Of a stretch of 64,000 nt of DNA, positions 40,864 through 49,062 are shown in pieces (positions within the stretch are counted from its first letter, which is position 1; every line of letters starts with the position of its first letter). The notes beneath the pieces were generated by a model. It ran no database searches. It had not been told where the DNA came from and saw only the letters and a program-made list of their open reading frames with translations. The stretch is from positions 1-64,000 of the forward strand of contig CACYPF010000006.1 in NCBI GenBank assembly GCA_902776195.1, in the 5' to 3' direction. A program made the translations under genes and the position numbers. Source of the stretch: an uncultured Prevotellaceae bacterium (GTDB taxonomy: Bacteria; Bacteroidota; Bacteroidia; Bacteroidales; Bacteroidaceae).

Positions 40864-41481
40864 TTACCGGATAAAATTCGTCCAGGCACGAGGCTCCTCT
40901 TCCGGATGTCCCCCATCCTGCACATTCAACCGCTTGATCATCCAAGCCATATTACGACCTAAGGTGCGCATGGTCTGCATTCCTTCCTCGTCCTGTTCCA
41001 CCTGCCCGGGAGTCTGTCCATAAGCCATGTTCCAATACTGTGAGCTGACCAGTGGCATATTCAGGATGGTGAAGTATTTGTTCAGACGGTCGAAAGCGGC
41101 TGAGGCTCCCCCACGACGGCAAACCACCACACTGGCTCCCGGCTTATACTGCAAATCGGCTCCTAATGAGTAGAATACCCTGTCGAGTAAAGCACAGAGA
41201 GAGCCGTTAGGACCACCATAATACACAGGAGAGCCCACGATGAGTCCGTCAATGCCGTCCTTGACACTCCGCCACACCTTATAATATAAGTCGTCGCGGA
41301 AGGTACACCGACCTTCTTTCCCGCACATACCGCAGGCGATGCAGCCCTGTACGGCTTTCTTCCCGATACTGATGATCTCCGTCTCCACACCTTCCTCATT
41401 CAAGGTTTTTGCCACTTCACTTAGTGCACGGAAAGTATTCCCATGCTCCTTAGGACTTCCGTTAATCAATAATACTTTCAT
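40864..41481 (-). CDS. Iron-sulfur flavoprotein / flavodoxin-like NAD(P)H reductase
   Basis: 205 residues from MKVLLINGSPKEHGNTFRAL. Flavodoxin-like fold with FMN loop NGSPKEHGNT, a compact cysteine cluster GCIACGMCGKEGRC near residues 46-60 suggesting a 4Fe-4S site as in archaeal Isf proteins, and GSPVYYGGPNGSL. It carries electrons between ferredoxin-like donors and reductants. The long N-terminal extension of the ORF overlaps bcp and is rejected. The gene follows bcp by about 20 bases, pointing to peroxide-stress use. Confidence 0.85.
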   Translation of the reverse strand: MKVLLINGSPKEHGNTFRALSEVAKTLNEEGVETEIISIGKKAVQGCIACGMCGKEGRCTFRDDLYYKVWRSVKDGIDGLIVGSPVYYGGPNGSLCALLDRVFYSLGADLQYKPGASVVVCRRGGASAAFDRLNKYFTILNMPLVSSQYWNMAYGQTPGQVEQDEEGMQTMRTLGRNMAWMIKRLNVQDGGHPEEEPRAWTNFIR

Positions 41482-41500
41482 CATATAGATATTCTTTTTA

Positions 41501-41950
41501 TCATCCAAGAATCTGTTGGGCGTGTTCTTTAGTCTTGATCTGTTTACCAGCAAGAATCTGCTCGATGATACCCTCTTCATTAATAATAAAGGTAGTACGG
41601 ATGGTACCCATCGTCTTCTTGCCGTACATATTCTTCTCGCCCCAAGCTCCCATTGCCTCCATCAGTGTCTTGTCTATATCAGCAATCAACGGGAAGGGAA
41701 GCTGATGTTTCTCCTTGAATTTCTGATGTGAGTCTGCAGAGTCCTTGCTGACTCCCACCACCTCATAGCCGGCTCCCTGCAACTGCTCATAGTGATCACG
41801 CAGACTGCATGCCTCTGAGGTACAACCACTGGTGTTGTCCTTTGGATAGAAATACAGTACGAGTTTTCTACCCTTATAGTCACTCAGACGGATTTCACGT
41901 CCCTGCTCATCCTTGCCTAAAATCTCAGGCGCTTTGTCTCCAATATTCAT
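41501..41950 (-). CDS. bcp: Thioredoxin-dependent peroxiredoxin (Bcp/PrxQ)
   Basis: 149 residues. Starts MNIGDKAPEILGKDEQGREI. Peroxidatic Cys in DNTSGCTSEACSLRDHY, with the resolving Cys five residues later. It reduces peroxides using thioredoxin. The promoter box TATCTTTG is at 41983-41990. A degenerate copy of the promoter and first codons of a bcp gene lies at 45211-45297 in front of a DUF3237 fragment. Confidence 0.94.
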   Translation of the reverse strand: MNIGDKAPEILGKDEQGREIRLSDYKGRKLVLYFYPKDNTSGCTSEACSLRDHYEQLQGAGYEVVGVSKDSADSHQKFKEKHQLPFPLIADIDKTLMEAMGAWGEKNMYGKKTMGTIRTTFIINEEGIIEQILAGKQIKTKEHAQQILG

Positions 41951-42040
41951 CGTTTCAGTTTTTAATAGTAATTCTTCGATTGCAAAGATACTATTTTTCT
42001 TTTAATTTTGTATCTTTGCAAACAGATAATCAATAAAACT

Positions 42041-42523
42041 ATGAATATAGAAAAGAGTACTTGGGCTTGCAGGAAAAGACTTTTATCCTTCTTCATCATG
42101 GCGACCGCGGTATTAACTGCTTCATCTCAGACCTATCCGCCAAAGGACTCGCCACAGCTGGAGTTCGCCCTTCAACTGAGAGTACATATCAGTGAGCCTT
42201 ACACTATCGGTGAGACTGCACACGGACGGCGTATCGTAATCCCTATCACGGGTGGTAGCTTTGAAGGTCCTTCCTTGAAGGGAACGATTTTATCTGGCGG
42301 GGCAGACTACCAACTGGCTAATGCTGACGGTACCCGAACGGAACTGGAGGCTATCTACAGTATCCGGACGGATGATGGCATCAATATCCATGTCCGTAAC
42401 CGGGGATTGGTATGTGACGGTAAGAACGCTGACGCATGGCTGAATGATGCGCTCTTCGTCTGTGCTCCAGAGTGGACAACAGAGTTCAAGGGTATCGTGC
42501 TGAATGTGTGGAAAGTGAAGTAA
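42041..42523 (+). CDS. DUF3237 protein, exported
   Basis: 160 residues from MNIEKSTWACRKRLLSFFIM. An N-terminal hydrophobic segment ending TASSQ looks like a signal peptide. The DUF3237 barrel follows: LEFALQLRVHISEPYTIGETAHGRRIVIPITGG and the end ECKGIVLNVWKVK-like FKGIVLNVWKVK. Compared with the fragment at 45297-45508 it lacks eight residues (EAPKDSRY) before AWLNDALFVC, so a 24-base deletion is likely here. Function unknown. The -7 box TATCTTTG is at 42011-42018, back to back with bcp. Confidence 0.8.
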   Translation: MNIEKSTWACRKRLLSFFIMATAVLTASSQTYPPKDSPQLEFALQLRVHISEPYTIGETAHGRRIVIPITGGSFEGPSLKGTILSGGADYQLANADGTRTELEAIYSIRTDDGINIHVRNRGLVCDGKNADAWLNDALFVCAPEWTTEFKGIVLNVWKVK

Positions 42524-42544
42524 TTCAGTGTCTCTTTGCATTTG

Positions 42545-43399
42545 ATGAGAAAGTTGCTGGCACCCGTATTGACTATTGTCTGTTTGCTATCTGCTAGTCA
42601 GACCACAGATATACCGTCACTCTCAACAATAGACAAGGGGAGTGCGGATAGTGCTGCCATCTATCAAGAGAGAGCCTATCAGGAGATGTTTACGGATTCT
42701 CTTGGGAAGGCAGAGACGCTTGCCTATCGTGCTTATATGCTCAGCAGCGATTCTACCATGGAACGTAGTTCACTTGCCCTGCTCTGTTACATCTATTATC
42801 GGGAAGGAAAACAAGAACAGTTACAACTGCTGATGCAGACCGTTTCGCCAGACACCTATATTAATATGATGGATGTACAAGGTATGGTGGAACGGACGAA
42901 AGCAGGATACGAACGCCAATACTATATTGCTGCCCTTATCGTCCTGTTGCTGGTTTCTGGTATTGTCTGTTTCTGGTATATCCGTCGGATGCGAACGATC
43001 AATGGTATCTATCGGCAGCGCATGAATCATGTGCGACAAGAACTGTTGAGCAAGGAGTCAAACATCACCCAGTCAACAATCCTTCCCATTGATGAGACTA
43101 AAAAGGGAATTGATGTGCTCTATGCCATTATCAACGACCAGAATATCAGTCAAATGGGTAAACAGGAGGAACAGGCACTACTCAAGAACCTCCCCATGGT
43201 GGATGCTGCTCTTGCGACAAGAATAGGTAAAGCCTCCTCACCTCTGACACCCAAGGAAACCTTCTTCTGCATTATGGAATACTATGGAAAGAGTGACAAA
43301 CAGAAGGCACACTCTTTCTGCTGTTCAGAACAAGCAATCCGCAGTACCAAGAGCAGACTCGCCAAGAAGATAGACCTCTCTATCCTGCATTCGGAGTGA
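42545..43399 (+). CDS. Membrane-tethered helix-turn-helix protein with periplasmic TPR-like part
   Basis: 284 residues from MRKLLAPVLTIVCLLSASQT. A signal peptide or anchor is followed by ~105 residues of TPR-like helices (YRAYMLSSDSTMERSSLALLCYIYYREG). One membrane segment lies near 130-150 (YYIAALIVLLLVSGIVCFWYI), then a basic cytoplasmic stretch and a C-terminal HTH-like domain (LTPKETFFCIMEYYGKSDKQKAHSFCCSEQAIRSTKSRLAKKI) of LuxR-like spacing. This layout, sensor outside and DNA-binding domain inside, suits a one-component membrane regulator. The target is unknown. It converges on the TonB gene. Confidence 0.72.
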   Translation: MRKLLAPVLTIVCLLSASQTTDIPSLSTIDKGSADSAAIYQERAYQEMFTDSLGKAETLAYRAYMLSSDSTMERSSLALLCYIYYREGKQEQLQLLMQTVSPDTYINMMDVQGMVERTKAGYERQYYIAALIVLLLVSGIVCFWYIRRMRTINGIYRQRMNHVRQELLSKESNITQSTILPIDETKKGIDVLYAIINDQNISQMGKQEEQALLKNLPMVDAALATRIGKASSPLTPKETFFCIMEYYGKSDKQKAHSFCCSEQAIRSTKSRLAKKIDLSILHSE

Positions 43400-43425
43400 G
43401 ACAAATGCCAGTCAGCCAAAGTGCT

Positions 43426-44367
43426 TCATTGGAGGCGGAAAGTTACAGGAATCGTATATTTCACACTGACAGGCTCTCCCATTCGCCTGCCGGGAATCCA
43501 TCGGGGCATGGCACTGACAACACGCAGTGCCTCTGCGTCTAAAGCAGGACAAAGACCTCTTATTACTTTTGCCCCTGTGATACTGCCGTCTTTCTCCACA
43601 ATACAGGTGACTATTACCCTACCCTGCACGCATGTTCCCTCCAATTCCTTCGGATAATGAACGTTTTCTTCTAGATATTTTAACAGGGCTTTTCCTCCTC
43701 CAGGGAAAGAGGGCATTTGCTCATCTATTTCGCACCATATATGCTTTGTGGTGTCACGTCTTTGTACTTGCTGTTGTTGCCCGATGCTTACGACATGTTT
43801 CGAACCTATCATCTGGCTCCTGTCGATATCTTTCCTTTGTTTTACCGGTTGTTTATCAAGGCGGAAAGTTACGGGAATTGTATAATTCACCCTCAGCACA
43901 TAGTCATGTTCTCTGCCAGGAATCCAATGGGGCATCTGTTTGACGATACGGACCGCCTCCTTGTCTAAAGCAGGGTCAACACTCTTTACCACTCTTATAT
44001 TTGTAAGACTGCCGTCTTTCTCTACCACGAAAGTGAGGACAACCCTACCTTGAATACCTTGCTTTTTAGCAATGGCTGGATATACCATGACACGTTTTAT
44101 AAATTCCTGCATGACCTCATAACCTCCAGGAAACTCAGGCATCTGCTCTACGACATCATAAATTTTATGATCGTCTTCTGGAACTACACCTGGTCTATAG
44201 GGAAGTGAGAAAATACCTGGCTCAGAATCATCCTCAATGCAATCAGTCTTATCGGAGCAACTATCAGGGATATTCACTTCTGATACCCCTTGTGATACTT
44301 CCTTTTGTGTTTTTGCAGCACATGACAACAGACCACACAACCCCATTATTACCCACATCTTCTTCAT
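43426..44367 (-). CDS. TonB-like lipoprotein with two TonB C-terminal domains
   Basis: 313 residues from MKKMWVIMGLCGLLSC, a lipoprotein signal. Two TonB_C domains follow in tandem: residues ~75-170 (QMPEFPGGYEVMQEFIKRVMVYPAIAKKQGIQGRVVLTFVVEKDGS) and ~215-313 (QMPSFPGGGKALLKYLEENVHYPKEL). Each ends NYTIPVTFRL or KYTIPVTFRL. There is no inner-membrane helix or proline-rich spanning region, so it is not a classical energy transducer; it is an envelope-anchored TonB-domain protein. It has its own promoter (44386-44416). Confidence 0.85.
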   Translation of the reverse strand: MKKMWVIMGLCGLLSCAAKTQKEVSQGVSEVNIPDSCSDKTDCIEDDSEPGIFSLPYRPGVVPEDDHKIYDVVEQMPEFPGGYEVMQEFIKRVMVYPAIAKKQGIQGRVVLTFVVEKDGSLTNIRVVKSVDPALDKEAVRIVKQMPHWIPGREHDYVLRVNYTIPVTFRLDKQPVKQRKDIDRSQMIGSKHVVSIGQQQQVQRRDTTKHIWCEIDEQMPSFPGGGKALLKYLEENVHYPKELEGTCVQGRVIVTCIVEKDGSITGAKVIRGLCPALDAEALRVVSAMPRWIPGRRMGEPVSVKYTIPVTFRLQ

Positions 44368-44385
44368 ATCTTTTCGTTTTTGTTG

Positions 44386-44416
44386 CAAAGATACAATATA
44401 AATGCTTTGATGTCAA
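44386..44416 (-). promoter_or_regulatory. Promoter of the double-TonB lipoprotein gene
   Basis: The minus strand has TTG (44414-44416), 20 bases, TATCTTTG (44386-44393). Predicted start near 44379, about 12 bases before the ATG. Confidence 0.7.
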
Positions 44417-44545
44417 GAGGCTGCGGATGATTGACACAAAAAGAAAAGCCTTGCTGTTGATAGTCAGCAAGTTATCTTTCCTTTACTTAAAGAATTGACA
44501 CATCAATACAAGATGATGAGGGTTTCCTCACCCTTATTCCTTTCG

Positions 44546-45130
44546 TTATTTGTATCGCTGACCGACAACTATCCAGTCGATAATCTGCCAGAGGGCTGAC
44601 AAGTGGTCAGGACGGCGGTTCTGGTAGTCGAGATAGTAAGCATGCTCCCATACATCAAAGGTCAGCAGGGGCGTGAGTCCCTTCGTCAATGGATTGCTGG
44701 CATTCGTCTCCTGTGTGATGACGAGTTTATCATCCTTATCAGCAGACAGCCATACCCAACCAGAGCCGAAGAGTGTAGCACCCTTCTTCTGGAACTCCTC
44801 ACGAAAGGCATCGAATGACCCGAACTGACTTTTGATAGCCTCTGCCAATTCTCCCACAGGCTGGTTGTCCTCCTGAGGTGCACAGAACTGTGTGAAGTAC
44901 AGGTTATGGTTCAAGATCTGTCCTGCATTATTGAAGATACCACCCTCACTCTTGCACACGATTTCTTCTAATGTGGCATTCTCAAAACCACTGCCAGCCA
45001 ATAGTCCGTTCAGGTTATTCACGTATGCCTGCAAATGCTTTCCGTAATGGAAACTAATAGTCTGGGCACTAATCACTGGCTCCAGGGCATCAGGAGCATA
45101 AGGTAATTGAATCAGTTCGAATGTTGTCAT
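44546..45130 (-). CDS. sodB: Superoxide dismutase (Fe/Mn)
   Basis: 194 residues, normal SodB length. Metal ligands: His in TISFHYGKHLQAYVNNLN, His in QILNHNLYFTQF, and Asp/His in FDVWEHAYYLDYQNRRPDHL. It converts superoxide to peroxide. Residues such as GSGWVWLS suggest an iron or cambialistic enzyme as in other Bacteroidales. The -7 box TATATTTG is at 45160-45167. The terminator after it is weak. Confidence 0.95.
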   Translation of the reverse strand: MTTFELIQLPYAPDALEPVISAQTISFHYGKHLQAYVNNLNGLLAGSGFENATLEEIVCKSEGGIFNNAGQILNHNLYFTQFCAPQEDNQPVGELAEAIKSQFGSFDAFREEFQKKGATLFGSGWVWLSADKDDKLVITQETNASNPLTKGLTPLLTFDVWEHAYYLDYQNRRPDHLSALWQIIDWIVVGQRYK

Positions 45131-45252
45131 ATCGTTTTTGTACTTAAATGGTTCGTTTGCAAATATAGCAATTATTTCTTAATAAATGGATACGGTTTGG
45201 GAAAAAGTTGTATCTTTGCAACCAGAGTATTTACTATTAAACGATAGAAACT

Positions 45253-45508
45253 ATGAATATTGGAGACAAGGCGCCTGAGATGCTGGGCAAGGATGAGAAC
45301 GGAACTGGAGGCTATCTACAGTATCCGGACGGATGATGGCATCAATATCCATGTCCGTAACCGGGGATTGGTATGTGACGGTAAGAACGCTGACGAGGCA
45401 CCCAAGGACAGCCGCTATGCATGGCTGAATGATGCGCTCTTCGTCTGTCAGCCGGAATGGGTGAAAGGCTTCAACGGCATCGTTTTGAACGTATGGAAAG
45501 TAAAGTGA
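45253..45508 (+). pseudogene. Chimeric remnant: bcp-like start joined to DUF3237 3' half
   Basis: The first ~45 bases read MNIGDKAPEMLGKDE, the start of a Bcp protein, preceded by a bcp-like leader and box TATCTTTG near 45211. At about 45297 the sequence switches to the DUF3237 gene: 45297-45395 is identical to 42336-42434. The junction puts the DUF3237 part in another frame, so translation from the ATG stops after 27 codons. The DUF3237 frame stays open to the stop at 45508 (ending GIVLNVWKVK) but has no good start. It retains eight codons missing from the full-length copy. Confidence 0.85.
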
Positions 45509-45524
45509 AACTGATCCGATAGAA

Positions 45525-46151
45525 ATGACATCCTATCTGAACAAAGAGAATATAGCACGTAGCAGAAATGGGGTGGAATATCATCCACTGATACCATTCC
45601 TTCCAACGAATGCAAAGGTACTTTTCTTGGGCAGTTTCCCGCCTCAGCGCAAACGGTGGTGTATGGACTTTTATTATCCTAACTTCATCAACGACCACTG
45701 GCGCATCGAGGGAGCCGTCTTCTTCGGAGACCGTCATCACTTTGTTGACGAAGAGGAAAAACGCTTTAAACTGACGGATATCATAGCCTTTTGCCAAGAA
45801 AAGGGGCTTGCGTTCTTTGATACCTCCACTGCCGTGCGACGCCTGCAAGACAATGCGTCGGATAAGTTTCTCGAAGTAGTGGAGCCCACTGATATCCAGG
45901 CTCTAATAGTCCAGTTACCACAGCTTCGCACTATTGTCACCACAGGAGAGAAAGCTACGGAGACACTATGCACCACGATGAAGATTTCCAGTTTGCCCAA
46001 AGTCAATACCTTTGTCCCTGTCCCTGATACGTACAACCAGGCAGGTGAGCAACTGGTACTCTATCGTTTACCTTCCTCGTCGCGGGCATATCCCCTTGCC
46101 TTCGAGAAAAAAGTAGAAGCCTACAGGCAAATGTTTGAACAGATGTTATAA
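45525..46151 (+). CDS. Uracil-DNA glycosylase superfamily protein
   Basis: 208 residues. The UDG-fold motif 1 equivalent is VLFLGSFPPQRKRWCMDFYYPNFINDHWRI near residue 32, a form common in Bacteroidetes, and the C-terminal motif region reads YRLPSSSRAYPL, where UDG proteins keep a H/S-P-S-P type motif. It probably removes damaged or deaminated bases; the substrate is not determined. It begins 16 bases after the DUF3237 remnant and is followed after 14 bases by an AlkZ-related gene, making a repair-like pair. Confidence 0.8.
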   Translation: MTSYLNKENIARSRNGVEYHPLIPFLPTNAKVLFLGSFPPQRKRWCMDFYYPNFINDHWRIEGAVFFGDRHHFVDEEEKRFKLTDIIAFCQEKGLAFFDTSTAVRRLQDNASDKFLEVVEPTDIQALIVQLPQLRTIVTTGEKATETLCTTMKISSLPKVNTFVPVPDTYNQAGEQLVLYRLPSSSRAYPLAFEKKVEAYRQMFEQML

Positions 46152-46165
46152 ACAATTTAAGAATC

Positions 46166-46834
46166 ATGAATAAGATAACCATTCACACGCAGATAGAATT
46201 GATGGAAGTGATACAACAAATCGGTTTCCTCCCCTTGTTAGACAGTGGTATCCGAGGATATTCGGCAGAGGAGATGGCTGATGAGGACTGCCGTTATGTG
46301 GTATTCCCTGATGGTGGTTGGGACTGGCCATTATGGAAATGGAAAGGTCCGGTGGTGACGGAAGGCAACTGCGTCTATGGTAAGTTCTTTGCTGGGAAGG
46401 CTGGATTTATCAGTCGTGAGTGGTGGCGCGACTTTTATAACTATCGGCAGAGTACACACCCTCATCCTGAGGAGGGTAGCATAGAAGAAGCTATCCTGCT
46501 GACCTTGGAGGAACATGGCAGCATAATCACACGAGAGCTGCGTGCCGCCTGTGGCTTTACAGGACCGAAGATGCGTAGCCGCTTCGACAGCTATGTCACT
46601 CGTCTGCAGATGGGCTGCTATTTTATCACTGAGGATTTTGTCTATCCTGTCGATAAGCACCATCGTGAATATGGATGGGGATGGTCACTACTCACCACCC
46701 CCAAGCAATTATTAGGTAATGATGCATGCCAATGTGAGCGGACACCCGAAGAGTCATACGAACGACTCTTTCATCACTTCCGCCAGTTCCTCCCTGAAGC
46801 ATCAGAACAGCAGATCAAGAAACTATTGAAGTAA
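46166..46834 (+). CDS. AlkZ-related winged-helix protein
   Basis: 222 residues. N-terminal TIHTQIELMEVIQQIGFLPLLDSGIRGYSAEEM and the tract VYGKFFAGKAGFISREWWRDFYNYRQS match Bacteroidetes proteins annotated as AlkZ-related, a group resembling the HTH_42/AlkZ DNA glycosylases for bulky or crosslinked bases. The middle has winged-helix character (SIEEAILLTLEEHGSIITRELRAACGFTG). The QxQ catalytic motif of AlkZ is not obvious. It pairs with the UDG-family gene upstream. Its 3' end meets the converging receptor gene within 5 bases. Confidence 0.7.
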   Translation: MNKITIHTQIELMEVIQQIGFLPLLDSGIRGYSAEEMADEDCRYVVFPDGGWDWPLWKWKGPVVTEGNCVYGKFFAGKAGFISREWWRDFYNYRQSTHPHPEEGSIEEAILLTLEEHGSIITRELRAACGFTGPKMRSRFDSYVTRLQMGCYFITEDFVYPVDKHHREYGWGWSLLTTPKQLLGNDACQCERTPEESYERLFHHFRQFLPEASEQQIKKLLK

Positions 46835-46839
46835 TTGTA

Positions 46840-49056
46840 TTAATTTCCTTTTGTGATACCCCCTACCACATCATCGTTCTCGATGCTGCGTGCTGCTTTC
46901 TTGACACTTGCCTTCAGTGAGCCGAAGCGGTAACTGACAGAGATGGCAAATTGACGACCACGATTCCATGAGGTACCGAGGTCACGGAAGTCGCCGTTGA
47001 CAGCCTCATCAACATATTTGGTATAGCGGTCAAAAGGGTCGTTGGTCATGATACGCACCGTCAGTCGGTCGTCTTTCAGGAACGAGCGTTGCAACGATGC
47101 GTAATAGCCGTACCATCCGTGCATCTTGTAATAGACATTGGTGGGATTATGTCCTATCTTGCCGTAGGCACTGAGTGACAGTTGCAGTCGCCATGGCAGT
47201 TTCTGGGTGAGGTTGACGTAGAAATTATCCGACCACCCGAAGTTCCTGTAATCAAGGTTGGGGTTCGCATAGTGTTCATAGCGTAGGGTATTGTTGAAGA
47301 CAAGCGTGGTGGTCTCAAACGGTTTCCATTGCACATACTGCTCAAAAGTGGCTCGGCGATAACGTTGGATATTGTCATACGTCAGATAACGGATATCACC
47401 CTCTGCTGTCTGGATAGAAGCGATGCCCCCATTACTGAACTGGAATCCGGGAGCCAGTTGAAGCGTCAGGCGATTACCCACAAACATATAGATGAGGTTA
47501 AGACGCTGGGAATGAGAACTGACCAGCTGGGGATTACCATGCTGTATGATGGTGGGTGAGACGACCACTGCCGGGTTCAGGTAAGAGATGCCTGGTCGGT
47601 TGATACTGGTCGTATAGTTCAGCTTTAAAGACTGCGTCTCGGTCATCTGGTATTTCACACTCGCCTGTGGTACCCAGTCACTGAGCCGTTGACGAAACGC
47701 CTCCCCCTTGCCGTCAGGATAACTGCCCTCCATAAAACTGTATTCATAGCGCAGTCCTGCCCGTGCCGACCATTTATCCGTATTCAGAATATAGTCTGCA
47801 TAGCCGGCAAGGACACGGGTGGTGTGCTCAAACTGATAGTCTGTCTCGGGCATCGCATCCCGATAGTCTTGTGTATTATGACTATTGTTATTACGATAGA
47901 TATACTTCGCTCCTATCTCTATCTGATGTCCTTTTCCTAATGGTCGCAACCAGTCTGCCTGAAAGGTATACTCCGTGAACCGCTCCCGCTCTGTCTGCAA
48001 GGTGTTGGTATAAGGGAAGGGGCGGTCTCCCTTGAGGATGACATATTCATTCTCCTGATCTGTATGTTGACGCGTCAGGGCGAGCATATAAGAGAGTGTG
48101 AGTCGCTCGCCCTCCCGACGCGTCTTGTGCTCGAAGTCCACTCGTCCGTTCCATGACTGATGGCTATACCCGGGCATCCAGTATTTGTTATTATAACTAT
48201 AGAGAGGACTCCTCCCGTCTTCCCCTGATGAGGGGAGGAGTTCTGTCCATCCTTCACCTTGTACGTTCAACTTATAGAAATAACCACCGAACGAGGCAGA
48301 CAACAGGTTAAGAGAATCGATGTCATAACTGGCATTGATGTCTCCAAAGTGGATGCCGCCGGGGTTGCTGCCCTCACGATGGGAAAGCAGACGGTTCCCT
48401 GTCTGCAGGAAGGTACGTTCCACGTCATTGATATTCTCCGTCTCGCGTTTCGCCATCCCACCATAACCGTAATTGGCAGACAGCAACAATTTGCCGATTT
48501 TTCCTGTCAGGGAAGTGTAGAGATTAGGATGATTCAGCGTGTTGTAATAAAGGTTGACGACACCCGTCACACCATCGAATTTCGAACCATCCACCATCAC
48601 GATATTCAGGATAGCATCCACACCTTCCGCATCCTCTCGTGCACCAGGGTCAGTAATCACCTCAATACGTTTGACCATGGACGCAGGCATCGCCTTCAAA
48701 ACCTCCTTGGCATTCTTCGTCAGGCTGGGGTCGTAATGCCCGTTCTTATAAATCTTGAAATTGCTGTTGCCCTTCACCTTGATATTGTCATCACCATCGA
48801 CAGTCACCATCGGCACCTTGCGCAGCATATCCATCACCGTCTGTGTCTTCGACTCCTCGTCGCCCTGTACGTCATAGCCGATGCGGTCTATCTCCTGCTT
48901 GATGAGTTGGCGTTGTGCCTTCACCTCGATACCCTCCAACTGCTGGTCCCAGGTGATGGAGTCGTTTTCCATTTTCAGACTGTCCGTCTGAGCCATAGCG
49001 ATCCCTGCTTTCGCTGCCATCAGGAGCGAAAGGCATACTATTTTCCAATATTTCAT
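46840..49056 (-). CDS. Outer-membrane beta-barrel receptor (TonB-dependent-like)
   Basis: 738 residues with signal peptide MKYWKIVCLSLLMAAKAGIAMAQ. The plug-like N-terminal domain (VMDMLRKVPMVTVDGDDNIKVKGNSNFKIYKNG .. IEVITDPGAREDAEGVDAILNIV) is followed by a large beta-barrel of the OMP_b-brl_3 type. It lacks the usual carboxypeptidase-like domain in front. It likely binds or imports a ligand across the outer membrane. It ends an operon headed by an ECF sigma factor and an anti-sigma-like protein, so it may be both product and sensor of that system. Residues ~270-283 are a repeat-derived insertion. Confidence 0.88.
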   Translation of the reverse strand: MKYWKIVCLSLLMAAKAGIAMAQTDSLKMENDSITWDQQLEGIEVKAQRQLIKQEIDRIGYDVQGDEESKTQTVMDMLRKVPMVTVDGDDNIKVKGNSNFKIYKNGHYDPSLTKNAKEVLKAMPASMVKRIEVITDPGAREDAEGVDAILNIVMVDGSKFDGVTGVVNLYYNTLNHPNLYTSLTGKIGKLLLSANYGYGGMAKRETENINDVERTFLQTGNRLLSHREGSNPGGIHFGDINASYDIDSLNLLSASFGGYFYKLNVQGEGWTELLPSSGEDGRSPLYSYNNKYWMPGYSHQSWNGRVDFEHKTRREGERLTLSYMLALTRQHTDQENEYVILKGDRPFPYTNTLQTERERFTEYTFQADWLRPLGKGHQIEIGAKYIYRNNNSHNTQDYRDAMPETDYQFEHTTRVLAGYADYILNTDKWSARAGLRYEYSFMEGSYPDGKGEAFRQRLSDWVPQASVKYQMTETQSLKLNYTTSINRPGISYLNPAVVVSPTIIQHGNPQLVSSHSQRLNLIYMFVGNRLTLQLAPGFQFSNGGIASIQTAEGDIRYLTYDNIQRYRRATFEQYVQWKPFETTTLVFNNTLRYEHYANPNLDYRNFGWSDNFYVNLTQKLPWRLQLSLSAYGKIGHNPTNVYYKMHGWYGYYASLQRSFLKDDRLTVRIMTNDPFDRYTKYVDEAVNGDFRDLGTSWNRGRQFAISVSYRFGSLKASVKKAARSIENDDVVGGITKGN

Positions 49057-49062
49057 ATCTTC

